Made by a program: the position numbers and the translations under genes. The notes under the pieces are model-generated. The model was not told the DNA's origin and did no database searches. It was given only the letters and a program-made list of their open reading frames with translations. Source: Mucilaginibacter ginsenosidivorax (GTDB lineage: Bacteria; Bacteroidota; Bacteroidia; Sphingobacteriales; Sphingobacteriaceae). From it: a stretch of 64,000 nt of DNA. This document shows, piece after piece, positions 26,679 to 37,500 of this stretch (the first letter of the stretch is position 1; each line of letters starts with the position of its first letter). The stretch lies in contig NZ_CP042437.1 in NCBI RefSeq assembly GCF_007971525.1, positions 1,240,001 to 1,304,000 on the forward strand, written 5' to 3'.

Positions 26679-29600
26679 TTGAAAATGAGATTGCTTTTTT
26701 GCCTTTTGTTTTTTGTAATGACGTTTGATATTACAAATGCTAATGCAGCCACGTACACATGGGCAGGCGGATCTACCGGCAATTGGACAACAGCAAGCAA
26801 TTGGTCTGGCGGAACATTTGGCACCTATCCCGGGCTTTTAGGCACTTCGGATATTGCCATAATCAATACCGACGTAACGATAACAATTACCTACGGAGAT
26901 TTTATCCAATCGATAAATACGCTCACGGCCAGCAATACCAGGACCGTTAATATAAATTTTGTTACCTTTTTTTTCAATCCAACTTTAACGGTTAGTTCTG
27001 CAATTAACGTTGGAACCGGAACCACCACAGGCTCTCTTAACTTTACCGGGAACGGATCTGTAGCCGGCACGGCCAATATAGTTGTTAATAAAGGCACCAC
27101 TTTCAGCACCACTTCCACCGTTTCTACAACTGCGGGCTCAATGGATCTTAGCGGAACGGGTACATTTAACGGTGTTTTGACACTTAACGGCCAACTTAAT
27201 GTTAACAACACGGCAACTGCGGTGTTTACCACCAACGCCACTGGTAATACAATAACATCCGGCGGGGTTCAGGTACACTCCAATAACACTTTAACGTGGG
27301 GTGGCACAGGCAGCACAACCGTATCGTCAAGTTCGCAATTGTATACGCAGAGCACCAATGGCTCGCAGTCTACGCTTACTGTTTCATCGGGTAACACTGT
27401 AAACTTCACTGCTAACTTAACGGTAAGTTCAAGCAATCCGTACACAGCATTTTTGGTAAATAACGGTATATTAAAATTTACCAATTGCAGTATCAATACC
27501 CAGGATCCGGGTAGCTCGGCTATTACGGCAATTACTAACAACAGTACCGGGCAAATTACTTTGCAGGGGGCATCATCTTCAATCTCCCTGGCAGCCCGTA
27601 TTAACCTCCTAAACGCCGGTACAATTATAGCAAACTCTTGTACTTCGGCTATAGGCACTTCCAACCCTGGCGGCTTTATTACAAACAGTGGCACCTTAAC
27701 TTTAAATACAGCTACATTATCATTAGTGGGTGGCACCGGAACTTTTACCAACTCCGGAACTTTTAATTTAAATACAACATCCAATTTTAATACCGGTAAC
27801 CCTACTACTTTTACAAACAGTTCAACGGGCATCGTCAATATGAGTGCATCCACTGCAACCTTCGCCGGAGGAACAACTATTTCAAATGCAGGCGACTGGA
27901 ATATAAATAGCTCATCAACTATTAATACAGGTAACCCCAATCACATCACCAATACAGGCTCTATAGATCTTTCGGCATCCACCTTTAATTTTACGGGTGG
28001 TGCTGATATTACCAATTCAGGGTCTATTACGGGGATATCATCATCAAATTTCAATTTAACCGGAAGCCCATCATTTATCAACAATACTACTTCAGGCAGC
28101 AGTTTCTCGCTAAACGCATCAACAGCAACTATCGGGGCCGGGGCTTATTTAACTAATGCCGGCACAATTACAACGTCTAACACATCGTTTGTAACCATGA
28201 CAGGCAACCCCACTAATATTAACAACAACACCGGCAGTACCTTTAATGCCACATCTACAAAGTTTACCCTGGTTGCCGGATCGAGTATTACCAATACCGG
28301 TGCTGCTTTTAATGCCACATCTTGCACTATAGCGCAAACCGGCAATCCAAGTAACATTACCAACCAATATAGTAGCACAACTACCGGCACCAATGGTACC
28401 ATGACCTTTAACAATACGCAATGCACATTTGATGGCAGCATTATATTAACTAACTACGGTACTTTTACAGCAAATAACGGTTCAACGTTAAATATATCCA
28501 GCCTTAGTTCAAGCGGTACTATCAATAATTACGGTACCTTTTATGCAGGAACTTCCGGCTCATCATGTATCGTTACGTTAAATGGCAGCCAACCTAAAAT
28601 TACGAATGATATTAGCGGTACTCTTGTTGGTAAGTTTTATGTGGGTTCTACTTCAATTATTTACCCCACATCTACTACTAATGGGGTTATTACCAATACC
28701 AATAACGGTGTTAGCAATGTTTACCCCACATTTACACTTCAATCCGATGCAAATGGTTCGGCATCCATAGGCACTATAGGCTCAAGCACCGTATTTACCG
28801 GCTTGTTTAATGTGGAACGTTTTTTAACAGGTGGCGGCCTTTCAACCAATCGCGGATACAGGCTGCTTTCGTCGCCTGTTAATCAATCGCAGTCCACTTC
28901 GAGTACATCAAATACAGTTGGATTAGATTATCTTAATAGCCACGTATACCGTAATGCTACCTACGCTGGTGCATTTACAGCCGGCCCGGGCACCTCGCCT
29001 GCAAATGGTTTTAGTTTTAGCAATACCAATCCAACTATTTATGTGTATCGCGAAAACCTAAATAATAATAATTCCCTTTTTACATCAGGCAAAAATGTTG
29101 CAGTAACAAAAATCACCACAACCAATACCACAAGCGCATCGGGTACAACCAGCACTATCGATCTTACCAATACCCAAACAGGGGCGTCGCCGGGCCAGTC
29201 ATTACCGGTAGCCAACGGGTTCCTGATGTATTTTGTAGGACCAAGCAGCCGCTCCGATGGATCAACCTCAACACCTCCCGCTGATGCCACCTTAACTGCC
29301 GGGGGTTACATTAACCAGGGGGATATAACTGTTAATTTGTGGTACAGCCCTAACGGCGGAGTAGGAAAGCTTGGCAATACGGCCCCGTCATCTCCGGGCT
29401 ATAACATGGTAGGCAACCCTTACCCCTGCACCATAAACCTGGCCACAGTTTTATCTGACAATAACAGCAGTACCGGCATTGATAACATTTACCTTTTATC
29501 GGCCAAAAATAGCCCAAACCAGGTTTATACTGCTTACACCGCATCCGGCACATCGGCCCCGCTGGGCACCGGGGGCCGCGGTTACGCTGCAAGCGGCGAA

Positions 29601-30809
29601 GGATTCATGGTGCACGTAAAGTCATCAGCGGGAACTGCAGGTTCGCTTACGTTTAAAGAAAGCGAAAAAGCACCGCTCATTCAGCTCACAGGAACTTCGT
29701 CCATTTTATCGGCACCACAAAGGCCAATTCTTACTATCAATGATATTAATACCAGCAGAAGTTTTAATGAACTATTTCCGGTCAGCGGAAACCCAACTAT
29801 CCAATCTATACAGGATGGGTTAACCGGTTTTTTCATGAAAATGGAAAAAGACAGTTCAGTTTATGACTATTGCGGTATCTATTTCAATGATCAATGGGAT
29901 GCCAAATTCCATGACGGTGATGCTCTTGATCTTGATGGAGCCGGCCCGAGGGTTTATATGTCGAGTTATTCGTCAGATGGTATACGATCGGCAGTTAAAC
30001 ACTTTCCCGATTATAAAAAGGGTGCGCTTATAAAGCTTTATGCCGATGGCAAAGCCGATGGTTTATATAATTTAAAAATTGAAGGCATTCAAAATATTGA
30101 TACCGTAAATTACAAAATAACCCTGCTTGATCATTTTAAGAAAGACTCGTTAGATATCGGCCGTTACAAATCCTACGCTTTCAACATTTTAAAAAGCGAT
30201 ACCAATACTTTTGGCGCCAACCGGTTTGCGCTATCCATCAGGCAATTACCCACATCAGCCTATCAATTGGCAAGTTTTACCGCTCAAAAAGCTACAGACG
30301 GCATTTTACTTACCTGGCGTGCTTATAATGAGGGCAGTAATTACTTCTTCACACTTGAAAAACAAGAGGAAAACGGCACCAATTACTCGCCAATTTATCA
30401 GTTGCAAAGCAATGGCGGCACAATTTATAAGTATACGGATAAAACACCAAACTCGGGCAATAACATTTACCGCTTAAAACAGGTTGATTTATTTGGTAAC
30501 ATCACTTATTCGGCCCCTGTTAATATTTACTACGACAAAAGTGGTAATGCCAATATGTTTACCCTTTATCCCAACCCCACTGCCGAAACTATTAATGTAA
30601 ACGTAACCTTCGGCAAAACATCATCAGCAACAACCGGAAGCTATAAATTAAACATTTATGATGCGACAGGAACATTGGTGACACAAAGATCATCAGCTAA
30701 CAGTAGCTGGTGCGAAAACGTTTCGCAGTTTAAACCAGGTGTTTATATTGTTGAATTAACAGAAAATGGCGGAAATTCGTTGGGAAAAGCTAAGTTTGTA
30801 AAAAAATAA
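26679..30809 (+). CDS. giant T9SS-exported surface protein, paralogue 2
   Basis: About 1376 residues. Signal peptide (RLLFCLLFFVMTFDITNANA), then YTWAGGSTGNWTTASNW as in paralogue 1. Residues about 45-690 are N/T/S/G-rich repeats such as ITNSGSI and TFNFTGGAD, longer than in paralogue 1. The shared C-terminal module starts near residue 707 (NVERFLTGGGLSTNRGYR) and ends in a T9SS type A domain (about 1285-1376). I place the start at TTG 26679 (followed by AAA ATG), because the same TTG-AAA is at the start of both paralogues; ATG 26685 is the alternative. An upstream GTG at 26643 adds 12 residues without signal character. The tiny partner gene follows after 14 bp. Confidence 0.83.
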   Translation: MKMRLLFCLLFFVMTFDITNANAATYTWAGGSTGNWTTASNWSGGTFGTYPGLLGTSDIAIINTDVTITITYGDFIQSINTLTASNTRTVNINFVTFFFNPTLTVSSAINVGTGTTTGSLNFTGNGSVAGTANIVVNKGTTFSTTSTVSTTAGSMDLSGTGTFNGVLTLNGQLNVNNTATAVFTTNATGNTITSGGVQVHSNNTLTWGGTGSTTVSSSSQLYTQSTNGSQSTLTVSSGNTVNFTANLTVSSSNPYTAFLVNNGILKFTNCSINTQDPGSSAITAITNNSTGQITLQGASSSISLAARINLLNAGTIIANSCTSAIGTSNPGGFITNSGTLTLNTATLSLVGGTGTFTNSGTFNLNTTSNFNTGNPTTFTNSSTGIVNMSASTATFAGGTTISNAGDWNINSSSTINTGNPNHITNTGSIDLSASTFNFTGGADITNSGSITGISSSNFNLTGSPSFINNTTSGSSFSLNASTATIGAGAYLTNAGTITTSNTSFVTMTGNPTNINNNTGSTFNATSTKFTLVAGSSITNTGAAFNATSCTIAQTGNPSNITNQYSSTTTGTNGTMTFNNTQCTFDGSIILTNYGTFTANNGSTLNISSLSSSGTINNYGTFYAGTSGSSCIVTLNGSQPKITNDISGTLVGKFYVGSTSIIYPTSTTNGVITNTNNGVSNVYPTFTLQSDANGSASIGTIGSSTVFTGLFNVERFLTGGGLSTNRGYRLLSSPVNQSQSTSSTSNTVGLDYLNSHVYRNATYAGAFTAGPGTSPANGFSFSNTNPTIYVYRENLNNNNSLFTSGKNVAVTKITTTNTTSASGTTSTIDLTNTQTGASPGQSLPVANGFLMYFVGPSSRSDGSTSTPPADATLTAGGYINQGDITVNLWYSPNGGVGKLGNTAPSSPGYNMVGNPYPCTINLATVLSDNNSSTGIDNIYLLSAKNSPNQVYTAYTASGTSAPLGTGGRGYAASGEGFMVHVKSSAGTAGSLTFKESEKAPLIQLTGTSSILSAPQRPILTINDINTSRSFNELFPVSGNPTIQSIQDGLTGFFMKMEKDSSVYDYCGIYFNDQWDAKFHDGDALDLDGAGPRVYMSSYSSDGIRSAVKHFPDYKKGALIKLYADGKADGLYNLKIEGIQNIDTVNYKITLLDHFKKDSLDIGRYKSYAFNILKSDTNTFGANRFALSIRQLPTSAYQLASFTAQKATDGILLTWRAYNEGSNYFFTLEKQEENGTNYSPIYQLQSNGGTIYKYTDKTPNSGNNIYRLKQVDLFGNITYSAPVNIYYDKSGNANMFTLYPNPTAETINVNVTFGKTSSATTGSYKLNIYDATGTLVTQRSSANSSWCENVSQFKPGVYIVELTENGGNSLGKAKFVKK

Positions 30810-30823
30810 TAATAGAAATATTG

Positions 30824-31051
30824 ATGAAGATTTGTAAGAGTGGGTTAAAATACGTTTATAGTTTATTAGCTACGTTTCTTTTCATAACAGCACCTGTAAT
30901 TGGCCACGCCCAGGGCGAGTTGCCTTGTAACGACGCCGATCCTTTTAATTCAGCATGTCCCCTTGATACCTGGATAATGGCGCTTGTAATTATAGCTGGT
31001 GTATACGCTGCGGTATATTTGCACCGCAAACAAAAAGCATTTCAATCTTAA
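30824..31051 (+). CDS. tiny signal-peptide/membrane-tail protein, partner of paralogue 2
   Basis: 75 residues. N-terminal signal peptide ending VIGHA, then a short exposed part QGELPCNDADPFNSACPLD, then TW and a membrane helix (IMALVIIAGVYAAVYL) and a basic tail HRKQK. The P-L-D followed by helix and basic cluster has the tripartite layout of exosortase-type C-terminal sorting signals and resembles the small Bacteroidota proteins that, from memory, NCBI names PID-CTERM; I cannot check that. Two Cys nine residues apart may form a disulfide. I use ATG 30824 (not TTG 30821), matching the paralogue at 37593. It lies 14 bp after the giant gene, so it is co-transcribed. Confidence 0.75.
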   Translation: MKICKSGLKYVYSLLATFLFITAPVIGHAQGELPCNDADPFNSACPLDTWIMALVIIAGVYAAVYLHRKQKAFQS

Positions 31052-31068
31052 ATACTTTTTTACCAAAC

Positions 31069-31090
31069 GCCGGTTTTATATCTGGCTTTT
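31069..31090 (+). terminator. weak terminator after the first tiny gene
   Basis: GCCGG-N8-CTGGC (one G-T pair) followed by TTTT, 17 bp after the stop. Short stem; tentative. Confidence 0.35.
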
Positions 31091-31506
31091 GATATCATAA
31101 TTTCTGTGTGCCCCAAAAGGCGCATCCGCATTTCAGCACCCTGCCTGTTGACTTTCCGGGGCATTGCACGCTCAAAAAAATGTTTACGGTGCTAATCCGC
31201 GTGTTTTTGATTTTACGCCCGGACAGCAAACAATCAATAATCATCTTGCTTTGAAAAAGGAAGTTAAATTTCTTTTAAAAAACATGGCCGGGTATACCTG
31301 TGTTTTATACTGATCTTCAACCGATTACAATTCTGATAAATACCTGTAAGTACAGAAAACAAAGTCGGGATAAATAGCATTCTACTTTCTCGATATTTTT
31401 TTAGGAAATACAAAACAAAGTCAACTTCATTATCGTAAAAAAACACAGATTTTCTTAAAGGAAAAACCTCCCAGAGATGTTCTAAGTTAATTTTACCCCC
31501 AATAAG
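31091..31506. other. intergenic region before giant paralogue 3
   Basis: No gene recognised. AT-rich near its end. The segment just before the TTG start (TTTTACCCCCAATAAG) resembles the one before paralogue 1 (TATACCCCTATTTTATTAG), a possible shared control element. Confidence 0.35.
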
Positions 31507-34500
31507 TTGAAACGTTTATACATCTTTTTAATAGTCCTGACATTGCCGGCAATACAACTCCTGGCACAAACCGCGCCAGGCATTACTTATTCGCCCTCAA
31601 CAAATGTTTACACTGTAGGCACCACAATTACAACACTTTCTCCCACAACTTCGGGCGGGGCGGTATCCCCTGCTAATTACGGTGCTGTTTCTACATTTGT
31701 AAGTGCAAACAGTGCCTACAGCGTTTTCATTGATGGTTCAAATAATGTTTTTACTACCGATTTTAACAATGGCTATGTATATAAATATAACTCAGCCGGT
31801 ACAAATACCCTTTTTATTAATACGCCATACTTTCAAACATCAGAGGTAGCGGTAGATGGATCAGGTAACATATATGTTTCTTGTTATTTAAACAATGTTG
31901 TTTTAAAATATAGTTCAACAGGAACGTTATTGAATACAATAACCGGTTTCAGTAGCCCTTTGGGAATTGCGTTTGATGCATCAAATAATGCATATGTGGC
32001 CGATAGTGGTTCGGGTAAAATCATTAAAATTGCCGCAGGTACAGCTGCAACAAGCACCTTTTTATCTGGTTTCACATCAGCATATGGAATAATTATCGAC
32101 GCATCTGGTAACACATACGTTTCGCAGCAAACGCAAAACAATGTAATTAAAGTTGCCAACGGATCAACCACCAAAACCACATTTGCAACCGGCTTTAACG
32201 GTCCGAGGCATTTAGGTGAAGATGCGTATGGCAATATATACGTGGCCGATTACGGCAACAATGCCATCAAACGCATTAGCAGTACCGGTACCGTTACCAG
32301 TATACTATCAACAGGGTTAAACAGCCCCCGTCAGGCAGCATTCGACTCCAATGGTAACCTGTTTGAGGCCGACTATGGCACCAATACGATAAAAGAATCG
32401 TTAGCTACCAGCTATTCTATCAGCGCCACTTTGCCCGCAGGTTTGAGTTTCAGTACAACAACAGGCCAAATTACCGGCACCCCCACAGCCACATCAGCTT
32501 CAACCAACTATACTATTACAGCCTACAATACAGGTGGCAGCGGCAGTACAGTGGTAAATATAACGGTAAATTCAGGCCCCCCGTCGGTTACCAACGGCTC
32601 AGCTTGTGGTGCTGGTGCGGTCACCTTAACTGCATCTGGCGGGTTCCCGTCGGGCGGAACTTATAACTGGTATGCGGCATCCTCCGGCGGCACAGCTTTA
32701 CAGAGTACCACATCTGCCACGTACACGCCCACTATTGTAACCACAAAAACATTTTATGTTTCATATACCACCGGTGGCATAGAAACGTCGCGCACGCCCG
32801 TAACAGCAACTATTTATCCTGAAGTTTCATCGCCTTACAGCGGGGCTATGCTATCTTATCCGTTTGAAGGCAATGCCAATGACGTATCTGGTAACAGCAA
32901 CAACGGAACTTTACAGGCAAGCCCAACCCTCACAACAGACAGGTATGGCGCTGCCAATACGGCTTATAACTTTAACGGCAGTACACAGTACGTTTCAACC
33001 GCAAAATCATACGTAAATCCATCTACGTTCACTATTAGCTTATGGTTTAACACCACAGTTCCTGGTGGAAGGTTATTTGGCTTTGGCGCGAATGCCACAG
33101 GCTTAAATTTCCAATATGACCGCCATATTTACATGAATAGTGCCGGGCAGCTATATTTTGGGATATGGGTAGGCAGTTATGCTACCATAAATACAACTAC
33201 AAGTTATAGCGATGGCAACTGGCACCATGTTATTGTGACTGTTGGTTCAAGCGGATCGTTTTTATATGTAGATGGCAGCTTGCAAGCTTCTGATGCTACG
33301 ATGACTACGCCCGAAAACACTACCGGATACTGGCGTATTGGTTATGATAACCTCGGTATCTGGCCATCTGCACCGGCCAACCCTTATTTTACCGGTAAAC
33401 TTGATGACATCGCTGTGTACAGTCGCGTGTTAACATCGGCAGAAATTACAGCATCTAATGACATTAATCAAATAGGCGCCTATGCACCGGTTTGCGCAGG
33501 TAGTGCACTTACCATTTACGCCCCTACCATCACCGGGGCTACTTACACCTGGACAGATCCTTCAGGCGCTACAAAAACCGGCCAAAACCCAACATTTGCC
33601 AGTGCCGTAGCCGGCACCTATTCGCTCACCGTAACCGGTGGGCCCGGTGGCTGCAGTTCGACAGCCACATATACACCAACCTTACTTACCGCGGTATCAT
33701 CGGCATTTACAGCTACTTCGCCAGTGTTTGGTTCCGGGACATCCACCATTACCTATACGGGTACCGACCCCGCAACGTCAACTTTCACCTGGGATTTTGG
33801 CGGCGGCACACCGGCAACCGGAACAGGAAGCGGCCCTTTTTCGGTTACCTGGAGTACTACCGGCACCAAAACTATTACGCTAACGGTAACCAATACCGCA
33901 GGCTGCAGCTCAACATCAACGCAAACCGTTGTTTACAGTGCCGCACTGGCCGGCTATGGTTTCAGCAAGCCAATTGTGTTAAACACATCATCAATTACAG
34001 GTGGCATATCATCAACCCTTACAAATTTCCCCGCGCTGGTTTATATACAGGATGATGCGCTAAAAACAGGCAATGCCTGTGGCGATAAAGTGCAATTCCC
34101 CAGTGGCAACGGCGGTGGGCTTGCGGCAGGTACAAACTACGATTTTGCTTTTACGCTTGCAGGCAGCACTACCGAATTGAATTACCAGATTGACACCTAC
34201 GATCAGGTTAACGGAATATTGTTAGCCTGGGTAAGAATAACCTCCTTAACATCAACAAATACCAGCCTTACATTTTACTTTGGGTCGGCTACCCCTACCC
34301 ACACCGCGGCGTTTGCCACATCCACATGGTCAAGCGATTACCTGGCAGTTTACCATTTTAGCGAAGGATCTGCCACGGCTACCGTATTGGATGCAACAAG
34401 CAATGGGCGAAACCTAACCCAATCAAATACAACCATAAGCAACGATGAGATTCACGTAGCAGCCGGCATACCGGTTGTTGGCGGAGGCTATAGTTTTAAT

Positions 34501-37500
34501 GGTACAAGCAGTAAAATCATTCAAAGCGCCGGCACAAATCCCGACATTACCGGCAAATTCACACTATCGGCATGGGTGTTATATAACGGAACAAATACAA
34601 GCGACAACAAGATAATATCCGACGAGTTGAACTATGGCCATGGCTACAAAATAAGCGTTAAATCGGGAAAAATTGAAACAGAAACACGAACAACGGCCAA
34701 TCCCGTGCCCGGCAATCTTTTGCAAACCGGCGCTGTATCGTCGGGAACGTGGACTTATATTCAGGGCGAGTTTGATGGCACCAAGTTTATAAATTTTGTT
34801 AACGGAACGGCTTCGGCTACCACAGTAACCGGGTATGCCCCTGAAGCCGGTAACGTAATTTCATTAGGGGTTGATTACCTTAGTACTACCAGTGCGACCA
34901 ATTTTTACAACGGTTATATGGATGAAGTGCGCATCTCAAACGTTGCAAAATCGGCCGATTGGATAAAAGCGGAATATTACAATCAATCAAATCCTACAAC
35001 TTTTACAAATTACAGTGGTTCTGTTTCTGCTTATCCAACCAACGCTTCGGCACTCACTGGTGCCCTTGTATATACATGGACAGGTACCGCCAGTACCGAC
35101 CCAACCGCAGCAACTAACTGGGACATAGGCCAGGCACCCGTATTTAACAGCAAAACATCTTTTGTGGTTCCGGTTGTAGCTACAGGTAATTACCCGGCTT
35201 TAACTGCCGATGAGGGGATTTATGGCCTTACCATTGCCAATGGCGCATCGCTTAATTTAAATGGTCATATTTTGAGTGTTGGATGTAATATTTACAACAA
35301 TACAACCACCGGCGGCACAGGGATACTTAACGCGAGCAATATGGCATCGTCAATTAACTGGAACGGATCGCTGGCGGCACAATCCTATACCGGCACCAAT
35401 AATACCAACACCGCCGTGTTGGGCAACATGACGGTAAATAACTCGGCATCGGGCACAATTACAATCAAAAGCGGGCCGGTAGATGTATACAATTTGTTAA
35501 CCATGACACAGGGCAACCTGGTTATTGACAATGCCAGCAATGGATTATTGACATTAAAAAGTACGGCTTCGCAATCGGCAGCTGTTGCCGTGATTCCGGC
35601 GGCCTGCAAAATCACTGGCCAGGTTGCGGTAGAACGTTTTTTAACCGGGGGTAACTCTTTATCAAACAGGGGCTACCGGGTATTATCGTCGCCTGTTAAT
35701 CAAACAAGTGCCACCATAGCATCAACCAACACTTTTGCTATGAATTATATGGGCAGCCACACTTACAACGGTGTTACCTATGCAGGCGCTATGACTGCCG
35801 GATTGAATGGCAGTACAAATGGCTTTACCATTTCAAACGCCAACCCAACCATCTATTTGTACAAAGAACCGCTTAAAATTGATAATAAAACCTTTACATC
35901 GGGTAAGCACATTGGTGTTAATAATATTTACACATCCGGAGGCAACAGTGTGATTGACCTTACCGACGGCACTACTACAAAAGCGGTACCTATCGGCAAT
36001 GGCTTTATCATGTACTTTGTAGGCCCAAGCAGCCGTACAAGCGGCTCCACATCCATAACACCGGCAGATGCAACCATGAGCGCGACAGGTTATCTAAATC
36101 AGCAGGGCTTTACTGTAAACTTATGGTATACACCTGCCGGCGGCGCAAACAAATTATCAAATTCAGCAACGGCGTTACCGGGTTATAACCTGGTGGGCAA
36201 CCCTTATGCATCAACAATTGATTTAAGTAAAGTATTGGCCGACAACGCTTCAGCAGCTACCGGGATAGATAATATTTATATCCTATCGGCCAAAAACAGC
36301 CCTAATCAAACTTATACTGTGTACACAGCTGCGGGCACCTCGGCACCTACCGGAACCGGCGGCCAGGGCTACGCGTTAAGCGGCGAAGGTTTTATGGTAC
36401 ATGTTAAAAGTTCGGCCGGCAATAACGGCGTACTAACGTTCAGTGAATCGGAAAAAGCGCCTTCGGTTCAGCTTACAGGAACTTCCCTTATTATGGCCGG
36501 GCCGCAAAAACCGGTCTTAGCAAGCAATGGCGGCCTAAATATGGGCTTAAGCTTTAATGCCCTCAGCCCCAACAGCGTACAGCGAGACAGCCTTACCGGC
36601 CTGTACATGAAAATGGAAAAGGACAGCCTTACCTATGATTATTGCGGTATTTACTTTGGTCAAAAGTGGGGAGCAAACTTCCAGGATGGCGACGCACGGG
36701 ATCTTGACGGGGCCGGACCACAGGTTTACATGTCCAGTTTATCGGCAGATGGGATCCGGTCGGCAGTGAAACACTTCCCTGACTACCGGAAAGGGTTAAA
36801 AATTAAGCTGTATGCCGATGGTAAAACCAATGGTATGTATACTTTAAGAATGGAAGGCATCCGCAATATTGACACCAATAACTATAAGATAACATTGCTT
36901 GATCATTTTAAAAAGGATTCTACCGATATCGGCCGCTACAAGTCATACGCTTTCAATGTGCTAAAAAGCGATACCAATACCTTTGGCGCCAACCGCTTCG
37001 AGCTTTCCATCCAGCAGCTTCCGGGCGCCAGATACCAGTTGGCAACATTTACTGCTCAAAAGGCCACAGATGGCGTACTGGTAACCTGGAGAACGTACAA
37101 CGAGGGCTCAAACTATTTCTTCACGCTGGAAAAACAACAAAGTAACGGAACCGACTTTTCGCCGGTTTATCAAACACAAAGTGATGGCGGCACCATTTAT
37201 AAATACACCGATAAAACACCAAATACCGGTAATAATGTGTACCGTTTAAAACAGGTAGACCTGTTTGGCAATATTACCTATTCGGCACCGGTTAGTGTTT
37301 ATTACGATAATAGCGGCAATGCAAGCCTGTTTAGCTTGTACCCCAACCCTACTGTAGAAAAGATTAATGTTAATGTAACCTACGGAAAAACAAATACAGC
37401 GGCATCAACCTATAAATTAACTATTTATGATGTTACAGGTATGATGGTGTTGCAAAAAACGGCCGATAGCAGTGCTTTTAGCGAGAATGTTTCGCAATTT

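Noticed and set aside
27269..27940. Long antisense open frame (223 codons) inside giant paralogue 2; also 23105-23494, 28145-28441 and 26891-27241
   Set aside because: The complement of N/T/S-rich repeats with few stop codons gives long Val/Leu/Pro-rich frames. They have no start context or family and lie wholly inside a strongly supported gene.
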